5,031 nucleotides of DNA from an uncultured Verrucomicrobiota bacterium (GTDB lineage: Bacteria; Verrucomicrobiota; Verrucomicrobiia; Limisphaerales; UBA1096), in the NCBI GenBank assembly GCA_913050205.1, contig CAJXAU010000160.1, forward strand, positions 1-5,031. Direction: 5' to 3'. A program made the position numbers and the translations under genes. Below the pieces are notes generated by a model, which saw only the letters and a list, made by a program, of their open reading frames with translations, ran no database searches and was not told the origin of the DNA. Of this stretch, positions 1 through 5,031 are shown piece after piece (within the stretch, counting starts at the first letter, position 1; each line of letters opens with the position of its first letter).

Positions 1-678
1 CTCTACGAAGAGGAACGCGAACTGCCGGTCACCATTTACCTTGATTCGAGCGAGTCAATGTCGTTTGGAGGGGTGCCCAAGTTTGATTTCGCCCGGCAGG
101 TGGCGGCGGCAGTGGGTTATGTGGCATTGTGCGGTTTCGACCGCGTCACGGTGGAGCCATTTCCGGTGGCGGAAAACCAATCCGGCTTGGCTGGTGAACT
201 CCGGACTATACGGGGTCGGCGGTCGGCGCTGCGTTTTTTTGACAACCTCAATAGCCTGCAGGCCGGGGGCACGGCCGATTTTAATCAGGCACTCAGGCTT
301 GGCTCGATGAAGCACAGGACGCAGGGGGTGGTTGTGGTGCTGAGCGATTTTCTGGACCCCTCCGGCTACGAGGCCGGATTGAAGTCGTTGGCCAATCGAG
401 GCTCCGAGGTGCATGCCGTGCAGGTACTCGCGCCGGAGGAATTGGAACCCTCGAGCTACGGCGACCTTAAGGTGATCGATTCCGAGACCGGTGCGGAGCA
501 GGAGGTGACGTTTGGCAAATACCGGCTCAAGGCCTATCGGGCGACGGTTCAAAACTATTGTCGTAGATTGCAGGAATTTTGTCAGGCACGGGGCATCCGT
601 TATCAGTTGGCGCAATCCGATACCCCGATCGATGATCTCCTGCTCAAGGCCATGCGAACGGGAGGCATGTGGCGGTGA
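1..678 (+). CDS. DUF58 / VWA-fold protein, C-terminal part (5' end outside window)
   Basis: The reading frame is open from the first base, so the gene begins upstream; 225 residues are visible before the TGA at 676-678. Near the start of the visible part, hydrophobic V-T-I-Y-L leads into D-S-S-E-S, which fits the DxSxS metal-ion site (MIDAS) of a von Willebrand factor A fold. G-G-T-A-D-F and V-V-V-L-S-D-F-L-D downstream supply the usual MIDAS threonine and aspartate. This is the layout of DUF58 proteins, which typically follow a MoxR AAA+ ATPase gene and precede BatA-type VWA membrane proteins. The next gene is such a BatA protein, which supports the call. The protein is presumably cytoplasmic or membrane-associated, and its biochemical role is not established. 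An internal ATG at 58 lies inside the VWA core and is not a plausible start. I am confident in the family and not in any specific function. Confidence 0.88.
   Translation, partial: LYEEERELPVTIYLDSSESMSFGGVPKFDFARQVAAAVGYVALCGFDRVTVEPFPVAENQSGLAGELRTIRGRRSALRFFDNLNSLQAGGTADFNQALRLGSMKHRTQGVVVVLSDFLDPSGYEAGLKSLANRGSEVHAVQVLAPEELEPSSYGDLKVIDSETGAEQEVTFGKYRLKAYRATVQNYCRRLQEFCQARGIRYQLAQSDTPIDDLLLKAMRTGGMWR
661..665 (+). promoter_or_regulatory. Ribosome binding site that decides the BatA start
   Basis: GGAGG lies inside the last codons of the DUF58 gene. It is 9 bases ahead of the GTG at 675 but only 3 bases ahead of the GTG at 669. Normal Shine-Dalgarno spacing therefore favours 675, which overlaps the upstream stop as GTGA and gives the N-terminus M-N-F-L-S-P typical of BatA proteins. 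Confidence 0.6.
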
Positions 679-2495
679 ATTTTCTCTCGCCGGAAGCGCT
701 GGCGTTTGCCGTGACCCTGCCGGTGGTGGTGGTCTTTTATCTGCTCAAGCGCCGGCGCGTGGCGAGGCTGGTGTCGAGCACGGTGCTTTGGCAGCAATTC
801 CTCAACGAGACTCAGGCCAATTCTCCGTTCCAAAAACTGCGGCACAACTGGCTGCTGATCATCCAGCTGATCCTGTTGGCGTTGGCGGTGTTTGCGCTGA
901 CTCGCCCGTACTTTGCCGGCAAGATGGAGAGCGGCCGGTTTCTCGTGGTGATTTTGGATGTGTCCGCTTCGATGCAGGCGACGGATGTCGCGCCCAACCG
1001 GCTTGGCCAAGCGAAGACCGGGGTGGGAAAATTGATTGATGGGATGTTCGACAATGACGAGATGGTGCTCATCCTCTCCGGGGGCGTGACGGAGGTGCGC
1101 CAGTCGCCGACCGGTGCCAAATCGGTTTTGCACGCAGCGCTTGGCCAAGCGGAGGCAACCGATTCCCCGACAAGGTTGCTCGAAGCCATTAAGCTTGCGC
1201 AAAACCTGACCCGCAGCCGGGCAAAGGCGGAGGTGCACCTGTTCAGTGACGGCGTCTCCTCCGACCTTGACGCATTCGAGTTGCAAGACCTGAATCTTGT
1301 TTATCACCGGATCGGTGAGCGAGGGGAGAATCTCGGCATCGTATCGCTTGAGGTGCGCCCTCACCCGGAGTTGGTCAATCAGCAGGCAGTCTTCGCAACG
1401 ATCAGGAATGCCTCGACCAATGCGCTGGCCAGCGACGTTTCGCTGCTTTTTGACGAACAACTGGTGGGCAGTCGCCGCGTCAGCGTGGGGCCGACCAATA
1501 CGGCTTCGCTCGTGTTTGTTACGAACCAGCGAACCAACGGGGTGTTTCGCATGCAACTCAAGCAGGATGATGCGCTTGCTGTGGACAATACCGGTTCGGT
1601 GTTGAGCTTGGCTCGCCGAGACGTGAAGGCGCTGCTTGTGACTTCCGGAAATGCGTTCCTCGAGAAGGCGCTCCGGAGTGTGCCCAAGCTGGACTTGTCC
1701 GTGGCGGCCAGCCTGACCGACCCGGATCCGCCGGTGGATGTTGTTATTCTGGATGCTGTGCAACCAAGCGCTTGGCCAGACGGAAATGTGCTGGCCATCC
1801 ACACGCAATCGACCAACTGGTTCCGGCCAAGCGGAACCCTTGAGGCCCCGCCGATCGTGGATTGGAAAAGCACACATGCCCTCCTGCGCTTTGTGAATTT
1901 TGACAACGTACAACTCGCCCGCGCGACCAGCGCCACTCTGCCCTCATGGATGACGCCGCTGGTGGAATCGCCATCCGCACCATTGCTTGCCGCTGGCGAG
2001 CATGACGGACAGCGGGCAGTCTGGATGGGTTTCAACCCGCTCGACAGCACTTGGCCCCTGCGGGTGTCATTTCCGATTTTCGTCGCCAACGCGATGGACT
2101 GGCTTAGCCCCGATGTGAGTACCAGCCTCCGCGCGGGCGAGTCATTCGCGATTCGTATGGCGGAGGAGGAGTCAACTGTCACCGTGACCTTGCCGGATGG
2201 GAATGCAGAGCAGGTGCAGACGACTTCCAGCGGTGAATTGATTTATGCCAACACGTTTCAACAAGGTGTCTACCGCGCGGCGCTGGGGACGAATGAAGTG
2301 GCGTTTTGCGTGAACCTGATGGATGCGAACGAGAGCGCCATCGAACCCCGAGAGGAGTTGCAATTAGGCGAGTATGGTCGCGTGGAGGCGACGATGCAGT
2401 TGGACACTGACAAGGAGATGTGGCGATGGTTCGCCATGTTTTGCCTCGGTTTCCTGATGTTTGAGTGGTGGTTTTACCATCGGCGCACGGCATGA
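675..2495 (+). CDS. BatA-type VWA domain membrane protein
   Basis: This is a 606-residue protein if read from the GTG at 675; the in-frame GTG at 669 would add two residues but sits too close to GGAGG. The N-terminus matches the BatA/aerotolerance-regulator pattern: a first membrane segment (about residues 10-25), a basic K-R-R-R, a V-L-W-Q-Q-F stretch, then a second membrane segment (about 58-76) ending T-R-P-Y-F. A VWA domain follows with MIDAS D95-V-S-A-S99, a candidate threonine near 166 and S-D at 191-192. The middle and C-terminal parts look like periplasmic beta-rich sequence. G-F-N-P-L-D-S-T-W-P-L-R followed by F-P-I-F-V-A-N-A near 452-472 resembles the conserved block of large PVC-type BatA homologues. 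A final membrane segment lies at about 583-600 and ends H-R-R. The protein probably works with the upstream DUF58 protein and an unseen MoxR ATPase; the exact role is unknown. Palindrome copies lie at 1000-1013, 1138-1151 and, degenerate, about 1764-1782. Confidence 0.88.
   Translation: MNFLSPEALAFAVTLPVVVVFYLLKRRRVARLVSSTVLWQQFLNETQANSPFQKLRHNWLLIIQLILLALAVFALTRPYFAGKMESGRFLVVILDVSASMQATDVAPNRLGQAKTGVGKLIDGMFDNDEMVLILSGGVTEVRQSPTGAKSVLHAALGQAEATDSPTRLLEAIKLAQNLTRSRAKAEVHLFSDGVSSDLDAFELQDLNLVYHRIGERGENLGIVSLEVRPHPELVNQQAVFATIRNASTNALASDVSLLFDEQLVGSRRVSVGPTNTASLVFVTNQRTNGVFRMQLKQDDALAVDNTGSVLSLARRDVKALLVTSGNAFLEKALRSVPKLDLSVAASLTDPDPPVDVVILDAVQPSAWPDGNVLAIHTQSTNWFRPSGTLEAPPIVDWKSTHALLRFVNFDNVQLARATSATLPSWMTPLVESPSAPLLAAGEHDGQRAVWMGFNPLDSTWPLRVSFPIFVANAMDWLSPDVSTSLRAGESFAIRMAEEESTVTVTLPDGNAEQVQTTSSGELIYANTFQQGVYRAALGTNEVAFCVNLMDANESAIEPREELQLGEYGRVEATMQLDTDKEMWRWFAMFCLGFLMFEWWFYHRRTA
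1000..1013. repeat. Iterated palindrome copy, 13 of 14 bases
   Basis: GGCTTGGCCAAGCG contains the exact 12-bp palindromic core GCTTGGCCAAGC at 1001-1012. It lies inside the VWA domain of the BatA gene just after the MIDAS motif and is read as R-L-G-Q-A. Confidence 0.85.
1138..1151. repeat. Iterated palindrome copy, exact 14-mer
   Basis: This is a perfect CGCTTGGCCAAGCG inside the BatA gene, read as A-L-G-Q-A. It lies 138 bases after the previous copy and in the same codon phase. Confidence 0.9.
1764..1782. repeat. Degenerate iterated palindrome
   Basis: CCAAGCGCTTGG at 1764-1775 is itself a perfect 12-bp palindrome. It equals the junction made when two copies of the repeat interlock, as seen at 3229-3250. 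The overlapping CGCTTGGCCAGACG (1769-1782) differs from the consensus at two adjacent positions. It is read as S-A-W-P-D. An isolated right half, GGCCAAGCG, follows at 1825-1833. Confidence 0.6.
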
Positions 2496-3403
2496 AGAAT
2501 TGGCTGGTACAGAGCGCATTACTCGCGGCGGCCCTGCTTTTGGCGGGGTGTGGCTCCAGCGTGAACTCGGTCACAGTTTACACGTCGCAGGATCAGGTTT
2601 ATGCCGAGCCAATTCTCCGCGAATTCGAAAAGAAAACCGGCATCACCGTACGTGCGGTTTACGATAGTGAGGCAGTCAAGACGGTGGGGTTGGTCAACCG
2701 GTTAATCGCCGAGAAGGCCAACCCTCAGTGTGATCTGTTTTGGAATAATGAAGAGTTTCGAACTCACCAACTTGCATCCCGAGGCGTGCTCAGCAAGGGC
2801 CAACCGGTGGAGACGTTTGGAGCCCGGACGCGCCAGTGGGTTTGGAATACCAACCAGTTGGCCCGTGCGACGGTGCCAAAAGATTTGGCCTCGCTGACCA
2901 ACGCGCAGTGGCGCGGGAAGGTGGTGATCGCGCTGCCGTTGTTCGGCTCCACGGCCACACATTTTCAGGTGTTGAGGCAGCAGTGGGGGGAGAGACGCTG
3001 GCGCGACTGGTGTCGGGCATTGAAGGCGAACGACGTGATGGCCGTGGACGGTAATTCCGTGGTGGTGCAACTCGTGGGGCGCGGCGAGGTGGCGTTAGGG
3101 CTGACCGACTCGGACGACGTACGAGCCGGGTTGAAAAACGGGCTGCCCATTGCCGGTCAACCGCTCTCCCGGGATGGGTTCGTGATTCGAAACTCGATCG
3201 GTTACATCGCCGGTGCGCCGCAGCCAGACTTGGCCAAGCGCTTGGCCAAGCACCTGCAGTCACAACCAGTGATAGACTCGTTGATCTCGGCCGGAGCACT
3301 TGATCCGGCAATACCTTCGACCACTGGAAAGATCGCTTGGCCAAGCGTGGTTATGGAGAACGAGCGCGCGGTTGCCGATCTGAAATCCATTTTCCTCGAC
3401 TAA
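2492..3403 (+). CDS. FbpA-like ABC transporter substrate-binding lipoprotein
   Basis: The protein has 303 residues from the ATG at 2492, whose ATGA overlaps the TGA of the BatA gene; this points to translational coupling, as no good Shine-Dalgarno is visible. An earlier in-frame GTG at 2465 would place nine residues ahead of the signal peptide and is rejected. Residues 1-20 form a lipoprotein signal with lipobox L-A-G-C and C20 as the lipidation site, so the mature protein is membrane-anchored. The mature start, V-T-V-Y-T-S-Q-D followed by E-P-I-L-R-E-F-E-K-K-T-G-I, is typical of the Fe(III)-type cluster that includes FbpA/FutA/AfuA. D-L-F-W-N-N-E-E at 81-88 carries the glutamate usually used for ligand binding. 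Where FbpA has its paired iron-binding tyrosines, this protein reads G-L-T-D-S-D-D (213-219), so the ligand may be held differently or may not be Fe(III). The permease gene follows immediately, supporting an importer role. Confidence 0.87.
   Translation: MKNWLVQSALLAAALLLAGCGSSVNSVTVYTSQDQVYAEPILREFEKKTGITVRAVYDSEAVKTVGLVNRLIAEKANPQCDLFWNNEEFRTHQLASRGVLSKGQPVETFGARTRQWVWNTNQLARATVPKDLASLTNAQWRGKVVIALPLFGSTATHFQVLRQQWGERRWRDWCRALKANDVMAVDGNSVVVQLVGRGEVALGLTDSDDVRAGLKNGLPIAGQPLSRDGFVIRNSIGYIAGAPQPDLAKRLAKHLQSQPVIDSLISAGALDPAIPSTTGKIAWPSVVMENERAVADLKSIFLD
3227..3252. repeat. Tandem pair of iterated palindromes forming a 22-bp perfect palindrome
   Basis: Two CTTGGCCAAG cores, at 3229-3238 and 3241-3250, are joined by CG with a 12-base period. 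Together they make positions 3229-3250 a perfect 22-bp inverted repeat. The left copy (3227-3240) matches the 14-mer at 12 positions and the right copy (3239-3252) at 13. In the binding-protein gene this reads as L-A-K-R followed by L-A-K-H (residues 247-254), an in-frame four-codon duplication. Confidence 0.88.
3334..3347. repeat. Iterated palindrome copy, exact 14-mer
   Basis: This perfect CGCTTGGCCAAGCG lies near the 3' end of the binding-protein gene, 82 bases after the tandem pair. It is read in a different codon phase from that pair, as A-W-P-S (residues 282-285). Confidence 0.9.
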
Positions 3404-4792
3404 ATGAGCTGGGGATTGCTGCTCAACAGTTTTGGGCTGGCATTACTGGTAACGATTTTCGCGTCGTGTATCGGCTGGATTGTGGCTGTTTTTCTTGCGA
3501 CCGCTGCCGGTCGCTGGCGCATTGTTGTACTGGTCGGTGCGGTGGCTGCCTTTTCCCTCCCTCCGTTTTTGGTGGTGAATACTTGGCTGGGCCTGCTCGG
3601 AAATGTGGGGTTGTTGAGGCCGGTTTTGCCGCTGGACGTATATTCGTTTGGAGGTGCGGTGTGGGTGCTGACGCTCATGCTTTGGCCGGTGCCGTGCTTA
3701 ATGTCGTACGGTGCCCTAAAGCGGTTGACTACTGAGCTGCTGGACGCCGAACCGGGGTTGGGCGGTTGGCCGTTGGTGAGCGAGGTTTTATTACCAATCT
3801 CAGGGACGGCACTGATGCAATCCGGGGTTATCGTGTTTGCCTTGGCATTCAACAACTTTTCCGTGCCGGCAATCCTGCAGGTGAACGTTTATCCGGCGCA
3901 GTTCTGGGTGGAATTCAGTTCGTCTTACAATTTCAAACTGGCATGGAAATACGGTTGGGTTCTGGTGGTGTTACCGTTGGTGGTGCTGTTGGTATTGCGG
4001 GGACGAGAGATCGCTTGGCCATGGGAAAGTCCGGGAGTCTCCGCTGGCTTATTAGCTGACCGGCTTGGCCAGGCGCTTTGGCGGGCCATGGCTTGCTTGG
4101 CCTTGTTCGTTGTAGCCATTTCATTGTTGCTGCCCCTTGGCCACCTGTTGATCGACGCGCGAACGTGGTCAGATTTCCCCGATGCCATCCGCGCGGGAGC
4201 GCGTTCCATCTGGAATTCATTTTGGTTGGCTTCGGTCGCTGCGGCGTTGGTCGTCGGGTTGGGTGCGCTGACCAGTGGGTACGGGAAATTTCGTTTGGCT
4301 TGGTTATTGTTTTTTTTGCCAGGCGTTCTGCTTGGCGTGGGTTTGATCTCCGTTTTTAATCTGCAATGGTTGGGGTGGTTTTACGGAGGCAGCGGGATGA
4401 TGCTGGTGGCACTCGGGTTACGGTATTTTGCGCTTGGCTGGGAGGGGATGCGCTTGGCCAAGCGCTCGGTGGATGCTGATCTGCGAAACGTCGTCGACCT
4501 CTCCGGAGTGCCATGGTGGCAGCGTTGGCGGCACCTGTTTTTGCCACAGGCCGGCTGGGCCATTGCGGCCGGTTGGTATGTAATTTATCTACTATGCCTG
4601 TGGGACACGGAGACCGTGGTGCTGATCGTGCCGCCCGGTGGCGAGACGCTTGCACTGCGGGTGTTCAACCTGTTGCACTACGGGCATCACGCACAAGTCA
4701 ATGCGCTCTGCCTTATCCTGCTACTACTCGCTGTGTTGCCGCTGGTCGTGGGGGGGGTGCTGGCTGTTATAGTTAAACGCAAGGAACAGTGA
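3404..4792 (+). CDS. FbpB-like ABC transporter permease, fused two-domain
   Basis: This 462-residue, very hydrophobic protein has about 11-12 membrane segments. Its ATG follows the TAA of the binding-protein gene with no gap and without a clear Shine-Dalgarno, so translation is probably coupled. It has two similar halves, as in Fe(III) permeases of the FbpB/AfuB type. Each half carries a cytoplasmic loop resembling the EAA motif that contacts the ATPase: about residues 113-137 (E-P-G-L-G-G, then L-L-P-I-S) and about 367-395 (D-L-S-G-V-P, then L-F-L-P-Q). Membrane segments are visible at about 10-34, 38-62, 82-101, 128-150, 183-199, 228-250, 271-292, 298-320, 331-346, 383-400 and 434-456. It is somewhat shorter than usual FbpB proteins (around 500 residues or more). 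It should form the membrane channel for the ligand delivered by the upstream lipoprotein. No ATPase gene follows. Runs of eight T (4310-4317) and eight G (4750-4757) lie within it, but the frame is intact. Confidence 0.87.
   Translation: MSWGLLLNSFGLALLVTIFASCIGWIVAVFLATAAGRWRIVVLVGAVAAFSLPPFLVVNTWLGLLGNVGLLRPVLPLDVYSFGGAVWVLTLMLWPVPCLMSYGALKRLTTELLDAEPGLGGWPLVSEVLLPISGTALMQSGVIVFALAFNNFSVPAILQVNVYPAQFWVEFSSSYNFKLAWKYGWVLVVLPLVVLLVLRGREIAWPWESPGVSAGLLADRLGQALWRAMACLALFVVAISLLLPLGHLLIDARTWSDFPDAIRAGARSIWNSFWLASVAAALVVGLGALTSGYGKFRLAWLLFFLPGVLLGVGLISVFNLQWLGWFYGGSGMMLVALGLRYFALGWEGMRLAKRSVDADLRNVVDLSGVPWWQRWRHLFLPQAGWAIAAGWYVIYLLCLWDTETVVLIVPPGGETLALRVFNLLHYGHHAQVNALCLILLLLAVLPLVVGGVLAVIVKRKEQ
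4012..4025. repeat. Degenerate iterated palindrome, 12 of 14 bases
   Basis: CGCTTGGCCATGGG keeps the left half and centre of the consensus but has lost the symmetry of the right arm. It is read as A-W-P-W in the permease, the same phase as the exact copy at 3334-3347. Confidence 0.55.
4062..4082. repeat. Degenerate iterated palindrome with a possible decayed second copy
   Basis: GGCTTGGCCAGGCG at 4062-4075 matches the consensus at 12 of 14 positions and reads R-L-G-Q-A. It runs directly into GCGCTTTGGC (4073-4082), which looks like the left part of an interlocked second copy with an added T. A further partial core, GCTTGGCC, lies at 4095-4102. Confidence 0.5.
4451..4464. repeat. Iterated palindrome copy, exact 14-mer
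   Basis: This perfect CGCTTGGCCAAGCG lies in the permease gene just ahead of the second EAA-like loop. It is read as R-L-A-K-R, the same phase as the tandem pair in the binding-protein gene. Confidence 0.9.
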
Positions 4793-4812
4793 GAAATCTC
4801 GCCGCTTACCGA
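4793..4812. other. Convergent intergenic gap
   Basis: Only 20 bases separate the ends of the permease gene and the convergent propeller gene. GAGAAATCTC at 4791-4800 could form just a 4-bp stem and has no T tract after it, so I do not call a terminator. Confidence 0.5.
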
Positions 4813-5031
4813 TCACTTTTCCGCGATACAGTAGAGATATTCCTTGCCGCGGAGGAAGAGCTGTTTGCCGACGATTGCCGGTGAGCAGTCAAATTTCTCA
4901 TCCAGTTCGTTGGTGGCGAGCACTTCGAGTTTGGCGCTGTCTTTCAGCACGGATACACCTCCATTGCGTCCGACGATGTATACTTTGCCGGCCGCGCTCA
5001 CCGGCGAGGCGTACACACCGCTGATGCCGTC
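4813..5031 (-). CDS. PQQ-like beta-propeller repeat protein, C-terminal end (5' end outside window)
   Basis: On the - strand the frame is open from the right edge (5031) to a TGA at 4813-4815, showing the last 72 residues. Two repeat blades can be recognised. One reads Y-A-S-P-V, then G-K-V-Y-I-V-G-R-N-G-G-V-S-V-L. The other reads F-D-C-S-P-A-I-V-G-K-Q-L-F-L-R-G, then Y-L-Y-C-I. The pattern S-P-x-x-x-x-G-K-(V/L)-(Y/F) followed by a glycine turn and a strand is typical of PQQ-type or BamB-like beta-propeller repeats, and the C-terminus closes on a blade. Such proteins are abundant in Verrucomicrobiota and Planctomycetota, usually as secreted proteins of unknown function, so neither PQQ binding nor enzyme activity should be assumed. 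A GTG at 5014-5016 lies inside a blade and is not the start. The gene converges on the transporter operon and is probably unrelated to it. Confidence 0.8.
   Translation of the reverse strand, partial: DGISGVYASPVSAAGKVYIVGRNGGVSVLKDSAKLEVLATNELDEKFDCSPAIVGKQLFLRGKEYLYCIAEK

Noticed and set aside
388..395. TTGGCCAA in the DUF58 gene as another repeat copy
   Set aside because: Only the 8-bp centre is present with unrelated flanks; this can occur by chance, so I do not count it as a copy.
603..1913. Long open frame (436 codons) on the - strand opposite the BatA gene
   Set aside because: It overlaps a well-supported VWA gene throughout, shows no recognisable domain and is rich in H, R and Q as expected for an antisense shadow of GC-rich coding DNA.
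1379..2182. Open frame (267 codons) on the - strand opposite the BatA gene
   Set aside because: It has a serine-, threonine- and arginine-rich low-complexity composition and no domain or ribosome binding site; it is a shadow frame.
2790..3344. Open frame on the - strand with repeated A-W-P-S-like peptides, opposite the binding-protein gene
   Set aside because: The repeated peptides are the palindromic repeat read on the opposite strand; the + strand gene has a clear signal peptide and family match.
1000..4464. The palindromes as a CRISPR array, REP elements or transposon ends
   Set aside because: There is no regular spacing and there are no spacers; the copies lie within genes, unlike REP elements, and no transposase or target duplications are visible.
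4791..4800. GAGAAATCTC as a transcription terminator between the convergent genes
   Set aside because: The stem is only 4 bp with a 2-base loop, and no T tract follows in either direction.

Overview
The window is a tightly packed + strand gene cluster, cut at its left edge, followed by one convergent - strand gene cut at its right edge. By eye the DNA is moderately GC-rich, and almost every base is coding. The style of the genes suggests a member of the PVC group, most likely Verrucomicrobiota (Planctomycetota is the alternative). The pointers are a DUF58 protein followed by a large BatA-type VWA membrane protein with a C-terminal anchor, and a PQQ-type beta-propeller of the kind common in those phyla. 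This placement is inferred from gene style; no marker gene is present.

Layout. 1-678 (+): C-terminal 225 residues of a DUF58 protein with a VWA metal site. 675-2495 (+): BatA/VWA membrane protein, overlapping the previous stop as GTGA. 2492-3403 (+): periplasmic lipoprotein, the solute-binding component of an Fe(III)-type (FbpA-like) ABC transporter, overlapping the previous stop as ATGA. 3404-4792 (+): fused two-domain FbpB-like permease, whose ATG directly follows the previous TAA. 4793-4812: 20-base convergent gap with no convincing terminator. 4813-5031 (-): C-terminal end of a PQQ-like beta-propeller protein. The four + strand genes look like one translationally coupled operon. DUF58 and BatA proteins normally belong to MoxR-ATPase/VWA clusters, so joining them directly to an iron-type importer is unusual. 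No transporter ATPase is present in the window.

The most striking feature is not a gene. A 14-bp perfect palindrome, CGCTTGGCCAAGCG, occurs exactly three times and nearly exactly several more times inside the coding regions. Its 12-bp core GCTTGGCCAAGC occurs five times exactly in 5 kb, where well under one copy would be expected by chance. It is read in all three codon phases (as R-L-A-K-R, A-W-P-S or R-L-G-Q-A), so the constraint acts on DNA and not on protein. At 3229-3250 two copies interlock into a perfect 22-bp palindrome. This resembles the behaviour of cyanobacterial HIP1 (a highly iterated palindrome), but the sequence is different, and I do not know of a described counterpart.
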